NCBI GenBank assembly: GCA_001783805.1
Contig: MFNS01000007.1
Coordinates: forward strand, 153,975 to 203,766
From: Candidatus Levybacteria bacterium RIFCSPHIGHO2_01_FULL_40_16
GTDB lineage: Bacteria; Patescibacteriota; Microgenomatia; Levybacterales; UBA12049
Direction of reading: 5' to 3'
DNA length: 49,792 nt
Shown here piece by piece: positions 31,451 through 38,627 of the stretch. The translations under genes were made by a program, and so were the position numbers. Within the stretch, counting starts at the first letter, position 1. Every line of letters begins with the position of its first letter. The notes beneath the pieces were generated by a model. It was not told where the DNA came from. It ran no database searches and was given only the letters and a program-made list of their open reading frames with translations.

Positions 31451-31490
31451 AATTTATAATTGTTATAATAATTATAAATCTTATATACCT

Positions 31491-32156
31491 ATGGAAATAA
31501 TCCCCGGAATTTTGGAAAAGGATTGGACGAAAATTAAAAAAAAATTGGAAATTGTCAAACCTTTTGCAAAATCGGCTCACATAGATATTCTGGACGGAAA
31601 ATTTGCCCCCAACACCACTTTTTTAGACCCAACCCCGTTTGTTAAATATAGTCATTCTTCGACAGGCTCAGGATTGTTTTTGGAGCTGCACATGATGGTT
31701 GAAGAGCCAATTCAATATTTGAAACCTTTTTCGGATGTAGGATTTAAAAGATTTATCGGGCATGTTGAATGCCTCCGCCAGCCGGCGGATCAGGCTGAAT
31801 TTGTCACTAAAGCACGTGAATTGGGAGAAGTCGGGTTAGCAATTGACGGACAGACACCACTAACAAATCTTAAAGTTTCTTTAACCGATTTAGATTGCGT
31901 TTTGATAATGACCATCAAAGCCGGATTTTCCGGACAAAAATTTAATCCGGAGTATTTGAAAAAAGTTGAGATTCTTCGCTCCGCTCGGGATGACATCAAT
32001 ATAGAAGTGGATGGAGGAATTAATGATAAAACAATTACTCAGGCAATTCAGGCCGGCGCGGATAGATTTGTTGCAAACAGCTTTATCTTTAATTCACCAA
32101 ATCCTCAAGAACAATTTGATATATTAAAGAATATTGCCGAAACCCGCCTTCGTTAA
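31491..32156 (+). CDS. rpe: Ribulose-phosphate 3-epimerase-like protein
   Basis: From ATG 31491 the enzyme has 221 aa and a TIM-barrel with the Rpe signatures: AHIDILDGKFAPN (strand 2, His and Asp ligands), LELHMMVEEP (His), IKAGFSGQKF (near 147) and VDGGINDKTI (Asp near 170). It interconverts ribulose 5-phosphate and xylulose 5-phosphate in the pentose phosphate pathway. Motif variation (LDG for the usual MDG) leaves room for a related hexulose epimerase. A GC palindrome (31771-31795, CCGCC/GGCGG core) is translated in frame as CLRQPADQA. The end of the gene lies in another palindrome, CCCGCCTTCG...CTTCGGCGGG, which supplies its last codons. ATG 31491 is chosen because the family starts at MEIIPGIL. 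Confidence 0.85.
   Translation: MEIIPGILEKDWTKIKKKLEIVKPFAKSAHIDILDGKFAPNTTFLDPTPFVKYSHSSTGSGLFLELHMMVEEPIQYLKPFSDVGFKRFIGHVECLRQPADQAEFVTKARELGEVGLAIDGQTPLTNLKVSLTDLDCVLIMTIKAGFSGQKFNPEYLKKVEILRSARDDINIEVDGGINDKTITQAIQAGADRFVANSFIFNSPNPQEQFDILKNIAETRLR
31771..31795 (+). repeat. In-frame palindrome inside rpe
   Basis: GCCT-CCGCC-AGCC-GGCGG-ATC-AGGC; translated within rpe as CLRQPADQA. Confidence 0.6.
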
Positions 32157-32168
32157 AACTTCGGCGGG
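32142..32168. repeat. Palindrome overlapping the end of rpe
   Basis: CCCGCCTTCG and CTTCGGCGGG arms with a TTAAAA loop. It contains the stop codon of rpe. No T run follows, so it is a repeat element rather than a clear terminator. Confidence 0.6.
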
Positions 32169-32186
32169 CGAGGGGAGGTGAAGAAA

Positions 32187-32381
32187 ATGGCGGAGGAAAA
32201 AATGATGTGCGCAGGACATGCGGGCAAAAAATACATGCTTTTCGGAGTCTTGGCAATAGTCTATGGAGTTATAAATTACATGATCAGTGTTATGGGCTGG
32301 CAGCCATACATGGCTTGGATTGCAGGAGGAGTTATTTTGCTTTTAGTTGCCTGGACAAAGGGGTCAATGAACAAAGCTTAA
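32187..32381 (+). CDS. Small two-helix membrane protein
   Basis: From ATG 32187 the product has 64 aa: a short polar start with one Cys and a His-Ala-Gly, then two hydrophobic segments (YMLFGVLAIVYGVINYMISV and MAWIAGGVILLLVAWTKG). A strong Shine-Dalgarno (GGGGAGGTGA) lies 5-14 bases before this ATG, one of the few clear ones in the window; a GTG at 32178 would overlap it. It follows rpe by 30 bases and may be cotranscribed. It converges with the penicillin-binding protein gene. No function recognised. Confidence 0.6.
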   Translation: MAEEKMMCAGHAGKKYMLFGVLAIVYGVINYMISVMGWQPYMAWIAGGVILLLVAWTKGSMNKA

Positions 32382-32399
32382 AGTTAATTTTTAATTTAT

Positions 32400-34586
32400 T
32401 TATTGATTAACCGGTGTCGGTGAGGGGTGCGGACAAGTGACGCAATACGTCTGATTTGTGGCATCGGTGACGACCAGTTCGTCTTTTTCTTCAACATTAT
32501 CTGTTTGATTTGGAGCCGCTAAGTCTTGTGTGGTTTTATCTACCCTTACCTTTTGCAGCCCAGGGTCAACTCTCCAAGGATCAGTTCCTACAATGAAATA
32601 TTCAAATCTGGTTTCACAGCGATTAGACGTTCCGTCCGGAGACGGAATCAATCCGGATAAAGAACAAACTTTTTTCTGAATTATGCCGGGCGGACGGGAA
32701 ATCGGATGGGGGCTTTTATCTTTGAGAAGATAAGTCATAATCTCATGCCAGATGGGAGCTGCTCCGGTAATGCCTGAAGCAATATTGTTCATTGGGGTAT
32801 TATCATTATTTCCTACCCAGCTGGCTACTACATACTCGGGGGTGTAACCAAATGTCCAGTTATCGCGGAAATCATTGGTGGTTCCTGTTTTAACAGAAAC
32901 TGTTTGATTTGCTATTTTTAAGGATGAGCTGGGTCCGAACTCCAAAAGTCTGGCATTGTTATCAGCCAAAATGTCGGAAATTATAAAAGAAACTCCTTCC
33001 GGTAAAACCTTTTTGCCGAAAATCGGAGAAGGCGGAGGATTGTATTCCTCTATAACTTTGCCGTGATTGTCCATAATTTTAAGAATGGGGTGAAGATTAA
33101 TTCTGTACCCGTTGTTGGCAAAAACTCCGTAGGCGGTAACCATTTCCAGCATCGTCACTTCTCCTCCGCCCAAAGTTAGCGATAAACCATATCTTTCAGG
33201 CTCCGAAAAACTTGTGATTCCCATTGCCGATGCGGTGGCAATCATGGCGTCAACGCCATTAAGCTTGAGCATTTTAACCGCCGGAATATTTATAGAATTA
33301 CCCAGAGCATAACGCATTTGCAGTATTCCGTGCCACTTACCGTCGTAATTAACCGGACAATATTGCTTGTCCTCAACGGTTGGAAAACAAATCGGCACAT
33401 CTGCAAAAGCGGTCGCACCGGTATATCCCTTAATTAGCCCCACGGCATAATTAATGGGTTTTATAGAAGAGCCGGGCTGTCTTAAGGCAAGCGTGATATT
33501 GACGTTGCCGTCAATTTTTTCATCAAAATAATCTTTGCTGCCAACCATTGCCAGAATTTCTCCGGTTGCAGGATTGGTGACCAGAGCGGATCCGTTAGTG
33601 ACATGGTATCCCCGGAGCCTATCGATATTTTCTGTCACGACATTTTGGGCCTCTTCCTGAATTTTAGAATCAAGAGAGGTAACAACCTGCAATCCTCCTT
33701 CTTCAACCATTTTTTCTCCATACTTTTTGATCAGAAGATCCTTAACATACAAAACGAAATGGGGAGCGGAAATATTGTTGAAAAACTTTTGAAATTTTAG
33801 GGTTTCTTTGATTGCGGAATCCTTTTGTTTAAGCGTAATGTATTTTTGCTCAAACATTTTGTTAAGTATTTCCTCCTGGCGTTTTTTGGCAAATTCCGGG
33901 TGAGAGCCGAACGGGGAATTGGTAGTTGGAGCTTCAGGCAGGCCGGCTAACAAAGCCGACTCTGCCAAAGTTAAATCGCGGGCCTTTTTACCAAAAAAAA
34001 TCTGGGAAGCTGCTTCAACTCCGTAAGTTGTTCCTCCGTAGGGAATTTGATTAAGATACATTTCCAGAATTTTATCTTTTGGATAAATCGCCTCGGTTGC
34101 AAAAGCCAGAATTACCTCTTTAATTTTCCTCAAGATTGTCTGCTCGGGAGTTAAGAGACTATTTTTTACCAGCTGTTGGGTGAGAGTTGATCCTCCCTGG
34201 AGCTCTTTGCGAATAATAATTGAAACCAAAGATCTAAAAATTCCTCTAAAGTCCACTGCTCCATGGTTATAAAAATCTTTGTCTTCAATCGCAATTGTTG
34301 CCTCCTGCATCTGTTTGGGAATAGCGGAAAGAGGAATAAAAGTTTGATTCTTATTGGAATAAATAGAATAAAGCAGTTTTTGGTCGCGATCAAAAATTTG
34401 AGTTGCCTGGGGAGTAGTTGAGCTATTTAATCTCGTCGGCAGAGGAAGGTCTTTGAGTATAAAAAAATAGGTTGTACCAATAAAACCGACTATCAGAAGA
34501 ACAATAAACAGCAAAAACCAGGCGTGTTTCTTTCTAAACTTTTTCAACTTTTTTAATTTAGGTCTTAAAATGCTTGAAACTTTCAT
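32400..34586 (-). CDS. Class A penicillin-binding protein (transglycosylase/transpeptidase)
   Basis: From ATG 34586 the protein has 728 aa. A basic start and one membrane helix (residues 22-42) are followed by a GT51 transglycosylase domain with catalytic-type E101 in EDKDF (101-105) and GGSTLTQQLVKN (131-142). The transpeptidase domain has S373-x-x-K376 (SSIK), S431-I-N433 and K566-T-G-T569. The last 70 residues are a Cys-containing, Pro/Thr-rich tail. It polymerises and cross-links peptidoglycan. A start at 34994 would overlap pgk and the promoter; the TATTAT -10 with exactly 6 bases to ATG 34586 fixes the start. Its promoter lies back to back with that of pgk in 28 bases. Confidence 0.95.
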   Translation of the reverse strand: MKVSSILRPKLKKLKKFRKKHAWFLLFIVLLIVGFIGTTYFFILKDLPLPTRLNSSTTPQATQIFDRDQKLLYSIYSNKNQTFIPLSAIPKQMQEATIAIEDKDFYNHGAVDFRGIFRSLVSIIIRKELQGGSTLTQQLVKNSLLTPEQTILRKIKEVILAFATEAIYPKDKILEMYLNQIPYGGTTYGVEAASQIFFGKKARDLTLAESALLAGLPEAPTTNSPFGSHPEFAKKRQEEILNKMFEQKYITLKQKDSAIKETLKFQKFFNNISAPHFVLYVKDLLIKKYGEKMVEEGGLQVVTSLDSKIQEEAQNVVTENIDRLRGYHVTNGSALVTNPATGEILAMVGSKDYFDEKIDGNVNITLALRQPGSSIKPINYAVGLIKGYTGATAFADVPICFPTVEDKQYCPVNYDGKWHGILQMRYALGNSINIPAVKMLKLNGVDAMIATASAMGITSFSEPERYGLSLTLGGGEVTMLEMVTAYGVFANNGYRINLHPILKIMDNHGKVIEEYNPPPSPIFGKKVLPEGVSFIISDILADNNARLLEFGPSSSLKIANQTVSVKTGTTNDFRDNWTFGYTPEYVVASWVGNNDNTPMNNIASGITGAAPIWHEIMTYLLKDKSPHPISRPPGIIQKKVCSLSGLIPSPDGTSNRCETRFEYFIVGTDPWRVDPGLQKVRVDKTTQDLAAPNQTDNVEEKDELVVTDATNQTYCVTCPHPSPTPVNQ

Positions 34587-34592
34587 TTCTGT

Positions 34593-34621
34593 ATAATAAC
34601 ATGATAATGCTGATATGTTAA
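34593..34621 (-). promoter_or_regulatory. Leaderless promoter of the penicillin-binding protein gene
   Basis: Minus strand: TTAACA (34616-34621), 17-base spacer, TATTAT (34593-34598), 6 bases to ATG 34586. The -35 lies within the first codons of pgk. Confidence 0.65.
34603..34608 (+). promoter_or_regulatory. Likely -10 box of pgk, leaderless
   Basis: GATAAT ends exactly 6 bases before ATG 34615. No convincing -35 is seen at 17 bases. The box lies inside the spacer of the divergent promoter, so the two promoters probably compete. Confidence 0.45.
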
Positions 34622-35721
34622 GCTTTAATTTCTTAAAAGATGCAGGTGTCAGCGGGAAAAAGGTTTTTTTGAGAGCAGACCTTGACGTTCCGCTTGCAAA
34701 TGGGGGAATCGAGGATGATACCAGATTGCTGTCTGCGATTCCTACACTTGAATATCTTTTAAGCCAGGGTGCCAAAATTATTCTTGCCGGGCATTTGGGT
34801 AGGCCGGAAGGGATTAATAAGAGTTTGAGTTTGGAACCGATAGCCAAGTGGTTTGCGAAACAATTAACAATTAACAATTTACAATTAACAAAAATCGGAG
34901 AGTTTGAGGGGTGGGAAATTGGGCCAAATATTTTTCTTTTGGAAAATCTGCGTTTTTTTGCCGGAGAAGAAAAAAATGATCCGGGATTTGCCAAGCAATT
35001 AGCTAATCTGGCAGATATTTATGTCAATGAAGCGTTTGCAGATTCCCACAGAAATCATGCATCAATTACCGGTGTGCCAAAATATCTACCAGGTTTTGCC
35101 GGACTGCATTTACAGCAAGAGATAGAAGTTTTATCAAAAGTTTTAGAGAAACCTAAACGTCCTTTGGTTGTGGTGATTGGCGGGGCAAAATTGGAAACAA
35201 AACTTCCTTTGGTTGAAAAAATGCATCATCTCGCAGATTACGTTTTGGTGGGCGGAAAAATTGCTAGAGATGTGAAAACTTTATTAAAAATACAGCATGA
35301 GAAAATTGAAGGAAGAAAGTCAGCACTTTTAATTGCAGATTTAAATCTGGATGAAACAGATGTCACGCCAAAAAGCATCGAGAATTTTCTGCAGATTATT
35401 GATCTGGCAAGAACTGTTGTTTGGAACGGCCCTTTGGGAAAAATTTCAGATAACAAAATGGAAATGGCAAAAAGCGAGGATGGAAGCAGAAAATTGGCGG
35501 AAGGACTGGTTAAGAGTAGTGCCTATACGATTGTCGGGGGAGGAGATACGGTTGGATTTTTGGAAAAAGCCTGTCTTTTGGATAAATTCGCCTGTCTGCC
35601 CAAAAACAGATGTTTTCTTTCAACCGGCGGCGGCGCCATGCTTAGTTTTCTCTCCGGTGAAAAACTCCCCGGCCTGGAGGCTTTAAAAGCCCGCCCGACT
35701 TCGCCTGCGACACTGGCTTAA
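34615..35721 (+). CDS. pgk: Phosphoglycerate kinase with repeat-altered tail
   Basis: A 368-aa enzyme of lower glycolysis that makes ATP from 1,3-bisphosphoglycerate. Signatures: KVFLRADLDVPL near the start, GHLGRPEG, NEAFADSHRNHASITGVPKY, PLVVVIGGAKLETK and VWNGPLG, then TIVGGGDTVGF and STGGGAMLSFLSGEKLPGLEAL. An AT-rich tandem repeat (34861-34889) is translated as QLTINNLQLT (residues 83-92). After the conserved PGLEAL the normal end is replaced by KARPTSPATLA, read from one arm of a large palindrome (35689-35757). A second copy of the pgk end (GEKLPGLEALT, then stop) lies at 36460-36494, beyond the RHH/PIN genes. The enzyme should work, since the catalytic parts are intact. Confidence 0.95.
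   Translation: MLSFNFLKDAGVSGKKVFLRADLDVPLANGGIEDDTRLLSAIPTLEYLLSQGAKIILAGHLGRPEGINKSLSLEPIAKWFAKQLTINNLQLTKIGEFEGWEIGPNIFLLENLRFFAGEEKNDPGFAKQLANLADIYVNEAFADSHRNHASITGVPKYLPGFAGLHLQQEIEVLSKVLEKPKRPLVVVIGGAKLETKLPLVEKMHHLADYVLVGGKIARDVKTLLKIQHEKIEGRKSALLIADLNLDETDVTPKSIENFLQIIDLARTVVWNGPLGKISDNKMEMAKSEDGSRKLAEGLVKSSAYTIVGGGDTVGFLEKACLLDKFACLPKNRCFLSTGGGAMLSFLSGEKLPGLEALKARPTSPATLA
34861..34889 (+). repeat. AT-rich tandem repeat within pgk
   Basis: The unit CAATTAA is repeated about four times with small changes and stays in frame. Confidence 0.7.
35656..35673 (+). repeat. Left copy of 18-bp direct repeat (pgk end)
   Basis: GGTGAAAAACTCCCCGGC is identical to 36460-36477. It encodes the GEKLPG of pgk and marks the left border of the TA cassette. 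Confidence 0.85.
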
Positions 35722-35757
35722 TGACAACCTAAACTGGTTAGGCAAAGTCGGGCGGGC
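35689..35757. repeat. Large palindrome at the pgk end
   Basis: A perfect 13-bp inverted repeat GCCCGCCCGACTT / AAGTCGGGCGGGC, extended by GCCT/AGGC, with an inner CCTAA/TTAGG hairpin. It contains the pgk stop and directly abuts the -35 box of the RHH gene. It may also terminate pgk transcription. Confidence 0.8.
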
Positions 35758-35786
35758 TTGACTTTCATTCCAACGTGTGGTATACA
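35758..35786 (+). promoter_or_regulatory. Promoter of the RHH/PIN toxin-antitoxin pair
   Basis: TTGACT (35758-35763), 17-base spacer, TATACA (35781-35786), 8 bases to ATG 35795. Confidence 0.75.
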
Positions 35787-35794
35787 TTAGACAT

Positions 35795-36037
35795 ATGATA
35801 CGGACACAAATATATTTGCCTCAACAACTCTATCAAGCAATTGATCTGGTGGCAAAAAAAGAGAAAAAAGCTAAGGCTCAAGTTATTCGTGAGGCTTTGG
35901 AGAAAGATATGGAGAGGAAACAAGGTAATGCCGGAGAAACATTGCTAAAACTTGCAGCGATGGCAAAAAAATATAATTGGAAAGGGCCAAAAGATTTGTC
36001 TGTGAATCACGACAAATATCTCTACGAAAAAACATGA
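35795..36037 (+). CDS. Ribbon-helix-helix antitoxin (CopG-like)
   Basis: From ATG 35795 the product is 80 aa. IRTQIYLPQQLYQAIDLVAK followed by KKAKAQVIREALEKDM is a ribbon-helix-helix: a short beta strand, then two helices, which dimerises on operator DNA. The C-terminal half (NAGETLLKLAAMAKKYNWKG, then SVNHDKYLYEKT) would bind and block the PIN toxin. The ATG is supported by the promoter; an upstream in-frame ATG at 35777 lies between the promoter boxes. Its stop overlaps the PIN gene start (ATGA). Such pairs are VapBC-type toxin-antitoxin systems. Confidence 0.85.
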   Translation: MIRTQIYLPQQLYQAIDLVAKKEKKAKAQVIREALEKDMERKQGNAGETLLKLAAMAKKYNWKGPKDLSVNHDKYLYEKT

Positions 36038-36453
36038 ATACGCCCCTGATTATAGATACCAGCGCTTTTATTTCTTTAGGAAGCATTACAGATAGCAACT
36101 ACAAGAAAGCGCAATTCATAAGCAGTCGGATCAAAAAGGAGAATAGGAAAATCATTGTTCCAGGAGATATTTTTACAGAAACTATGAATGTGATAGGTAG
36201 ACAAATAGGCCATAAAGGGGCAATCATACAGGCAAAGAACATTTTTCTGGATAGAAGCTTATCGATTGCCGAAATGACTTCTCAAATCCGTCAAAGAGCT
36301 CTGGATAAATTTAAAAAACAGTCCGAGTCTGTAAGTTTTACGGATTGCATAGTCATGGCTTTTGCCGATGAATATGGGACAAGAGAAATTTTTGGATTTG
36401 ATGAAGCATTTCGCAAGAACGGATATATAAGAATGGGGATAGACAAGAAGTAA
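36034..36453 (+). CDS. PIN-domain ribonuclease toxin (VapC-type)
   Basis: A 139-aa protein. LIIDTSAFISLG near the start carries the first acidic residue (D8) and ETMNVIGRQIG the second (Glu near 49); SFTDCIVMAFADEYGTREIF near 108-127 gives the third and fourth acidic positions (TD, DE), and FGFDEAFRKNGY closes the PIN fold. PIN toxins cut RNA, often tRNA, using Mg2+. It starts by a 4-base overlap with the antitoxin stop. The pair lies between two copies of the pgk end, so it appears to have been inserted there as a cassette. Confidence 0.87.
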   Translation: MNTPLIIDTSAFISLGSITDSNYKKAQFISSRIKKENRKIIVPGDIFTETMNVIGRQIGHKGAIIQAKNIFLDRSLSIAEMTSQIRQRALDKFKKQSESVSFTDCIVMAFADEYGTREIFGFDEAFRKNGYIRMGIDKK

Positions 36454-36459
36454 TTCTTT

Positions 36460-36494
36460 GGTGAAAAACTCCCCGGCTTAGAAGCGCTGACCTA
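36460..36494 (+). repeat. Displaced copy of the pgk 3' end (right copy of 18-bp direct repeat)
   Basis: 36460-36477 repeats 35656-35673 exactly. The next bases still encode PGLEALT and a stop in the pgk frame (GEKLPGLEALT), which is the expected natural end of Pgk. It has no start of its own. Confidence 0.8.
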
Positions 36495-36806
36495 ATGTTT
36501 CTTTGGACCGCCACTTGATTTTAATGCACCTAAAGTTCTTAATTTCCTTTGTAATTCAAACATCGTATCACGAGCTTCCATTCTATTGGAAACTCTTTCT
36601 TCAAGATCGTCATCAATTTTTAGAGCAATACACATCTTTGTAATACTACGTATTTGTTTATCTGTTGGTGGGAGCTTATGCCAAGCATTCTTTTCGGCTA
36701 ATGATTTTTTGGGTTTGTCAACGGTTGTCATTCCTTCCCCTGATTTTGTAGAAGCAAATTCTCCCCCAAGCCTTAGCTGTGTTGGCTTGATCCCGACGGT
36801 TTCCAT
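36492..36806 (-). CDS. Hypothetical 104-aa protein (weakly DUF3072-like)
   Basis: A soluble basic protein. The middle stretch LPPTDKQIRSITKMCIALKI, followed by EERVSNRMEARDTMFELQRK, has the pattern of the short DUF3072-type helical domain (helix, acidic loop, then an E-A-R-xx-[FI] helix), but this match is from memory and weak. The N-terminal 35 residues are probably disordered. It converges with the PIN toxin gene, and its last bases touch the displaced pgk end. Function unknown. The ATG at 36806 has no clear Shine-Dalgarno. Confidence 0.55.
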   Translation of the reverse strand: METVGIKPTQLRLGGEFASTKSGEGMTTVDKPKKSLAEKNAWHKLPPTDKQIRSITKMCIALKIDDDLEERVSNRMEARDTMFELQRKLRTLGALKSSGGPKKH

Positions 36807-36869
36807 AAGAAAAATATAACAGATTGTTTTACTTGAGTCAAACTATGGGGCACGAGCTTATAAATCCTC

Positions 36870-36898
36870 TTGATGGATTTTCCGAAAACCTTTATACT
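36870..36898 (+). promoter_or_regulatory. Leaderless promoter of gap
   Basis: TTGATG (36870-36875), 17-base spacer, TATACT (36893-36898), 6 bases to ATG 36905. Confidence 0.75.
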
Positions 36899-36904
36899 GA
36901 TTGT

Positions 36905-37972
36905 ATGATTCGAGTTGCAATTAACGGATACGGCCGGATTGGCAGGGTAGCGCACCGGGTAATTTTGGAAAAACACGCTTCAGAAATTGAAGTTGTAGCA
37001 ATTAATGCTGGGAGCTCAACGGATATAAAAGGTTGGATGTACCTGCTAAAGTATGATACGACGTATCATACTTTAAGTTCAAAGTTCAAAGTTCAAAGTT
37101 CAAAGTTAAGCGACGGAGAAAACGTAGGAACGTTAAAAGATTGCATAGGATATTTAATTATTAATAACCAAGAAATTCCGGTGTTCTCGCAGAAAGATCC
37201 CAGCCTTTTACCCTGGAAAGATTTAAATGTTGATGTTGTAATTGAGTCAACCGGCTGGTTTCTGACTCAAGAAAAATTGCAAGCTCATTTAACCGCCGGA
37301 GCCAAAAAAGTAGTCTTGTCAGCACCTTCCAGGGGAGGAGAGATTCCCACATACGTTTTATCGGTTAATGACCAAAACTATAAAAGTGAAGATTTAATCA
37401 ACAATGCTTCCTGCACAACCAATTCTATAGCTCCGGTTGCCAGAATTATGGTGGATAAATTCGGAGTAGAAAAAGCCATGATGACGACAATTCACGGTTA
37501 TACTCAAGATCAAAGATTGCAGGATGGCGGACACAAAGATTACAGACGGGCCAGGGCGGCTGCGGAAAATATAATTCCAACTTCAACCGGCGCAACGATT
37601 GCAGCTGCAGAAGCAATACCGGAGCTTTCGGGAATATTTAACGGGTTGGCGATCAGAGTTCCGATTGCAGTCGGATCGTTGTCTGATTTTACCTTTTTAT
37701 TAAAAAAACCAACAACTAAAGAAAAAGTCAACGAAGTTTTTAAAAAGGCAGCAGAAGATTCAAGATTTAAGGGGATATTGGAAGTGACTGAAGATCCAAT
37801 TGTATCAAGCGATATTATTGGTAACTCTTGCTCTGCGATTGTTGATTTATCTCTTACTCAAGTGGTTGGCGGAAATATGGTCAAAATTATTGCTTGGTAT
37901 GACAATGAATTCGGTTACGCCAATAGGCTGGTTGAAGAAGTCATTTTAATTGGCGGAGGCATTTCAAAATGA
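36905..37972 (+). CDS. gap: Glyceraldehyde-3-phosphate dehydrogenase
   Basis: From ATG 36905 the enzyme has 355 aa. It carries the NAD-binding NGYGRIGR (7-14), catalytic C170 in ASCTTNSIAP and H196 in TTIHGYTQDQ, then RRARAAAENIIPTSTGA and WYDNEFGYANRL near the end. It oxidises and phosphorylates glyceraldehyde 3-phosphate, the step before pgk. The start is fixed by the promoter 6 bases upstream and the family opening IRVAINGYGRIGR; the frame extends to 36824 but that part lies upstream of the promoter. An AT-rich tandem repeat (37074-37110, unit AAAGTTC) is translated as SSKFKVQSSKL (58-68), an insertion not usual for this enzyme. The last 4 bases overlap the kinase gene. Confidence 0.95.
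   Translation: MIRVAINGYGRIGRVAHRVILEKHASEIEVVAINAGSSTDIKGWMYLLKYDTTYHTLSSKFKVQSSKLSDGENVGTLKDCIGYLIINNQEIPVFSQKDPSLLPWKDLNVDVVIESTGWFLTQEKLQAHLTAGAKKVVLSAPSRGGEIPTYVLSVNDQNYKSEDLINNASCTTNSIAPVARIMVDKFGVEKAMMTTIHGYTQDQRLQDGGHKDYRRARAAAENIIPTSTGATIAAAEAIPELSGIFNGLAIRVPIAVGSLSDFTFLLKKPTTKEKVNEVFKKAAEDSRFKGILEVTEDPIVSSDIIGNSCSAIVDLSLTQVVGGNMVKIIAWYDNEFGYANRLVEEVILIGGGISK
37074..37110 (+). repeat. AT-rich tandem repeat within gap
   Basis: About five copies of AAAGTTC keep the gap frame open. Confidence 0.75.
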
Positions 37973-38559
37973 AGAAAGAGCCGGTTAAATTGCCCAATAT
38001 CCGCATGATTACTGTTTCCGGCCGGATTGCTTCAGGTTCTACAACTTTAGGTCATAAGCTTGCCGGGATTTTGGGTTGGCGTCATGTTGAAGGAGGAGAG
38101 GTTTTTTGGGAAGCAGTTCGTACGAAAATGGGACTTTTGGAGAAAGATACAAATTTGCGTCCCGACAAGGAAGATGAAGATTTCGATAAATCCTTGAAGC
38201 AAATACTAACCGGTGGAAAAAATCTAATTTTGGAAACGAAACTGTCCGGATTTAATGCGCAGAAAATTCCCGGAGTTTTCAAAATTGCAGTTATCTGTGA
38301 GGATGAAATGGGGCATGACAAAGTGGACATCCGGATTGACAGGCTGATAAATCGGGAAAAAATTTCAATAGAGCGGGCAAAAGAAGAGGTAATCGAGCGG
38401 GAAAAAAATGACTTGGAAAAGTGGAGGAGGATTTATGCGGAAGGGGATAAGAATTGGGTTTATTGGGATAAAAAATATTATGACTTGGTAATCAATACCT
38501 ACTCACACAATCAAGACGAAACCCTAGAATACGCTCTTCAGAGATTAGGCTACAGCTAA
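37969..38559 (+). CDS. Cytidylate kinase-like protein (archaeal-type P-loop)
   Basis: A 196-aa P-loop kinase-like protein. ITVSGRIASGSTTLGHKLAG at residues 14-33 is the P-loop, in which the usual Lys is replaced by Ser (ASGST), as in the archaeal-type CMP kinase branch with GSGTTT. HVEGGEVFWEAV matches the nucleotide-binding part after the first helix, and RIDRLINREKISIERAKEEV the lid region with its arginines. It may phosphorylate CMP/dCMP or a related small molecule. Its ATG overlaps the gap stop (ATGA), so it is cotranslated with gap. No close functional link between the two is known to me. Confidence 0.75.
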   Translation: MKKEPVKLPNIRMITVSGRIASGSTTLGHKLAGILGWRHVEGGEVFWEAVRTKMGLLEKDTNLRPDKEDEDFDKSLKQILTGGKNLILETKLSGFNAQKIPGVFKIAVICEDEMGHDKVDIRIDRLINREKISIERAKEEVIEREKNDLEKWRRIYAEGDKNWVYWDKKYYDLVINTYSHNQDETLEYALQRLGYS

Positions 38560-38612
38560 AAATATATAGCAAGTACTCTGGATATAGTTTTAATGTAAGA
38601 CTTATAGTGTGA

Positions 38613-38618
38613 TATAAT
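38613..38618 (+). promoter_or_regulatory. -10 box of the methyltransferase gene
   Basis: TATAAT stands 9 bases before ATG 38628. A -35 (TTAATG at 38590) with 17-base spacing is weak. Confidence 0.5.
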
Positions 38619-38627
38619 TCACCGAAT

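Noticed and set aside
34587-34994. N-terminal extension of the penicillin-binding protein to 34994
   Set aside because: It would overlap pgk on the other strand and pass the promoter; the family start and -10 spacing point to 34586.
36824-36904. Extension of gap to ATG 36824
   Set aside because: The promoter lies inside it, and GAPDH proteins begin at IRVAINGYGRIGR.
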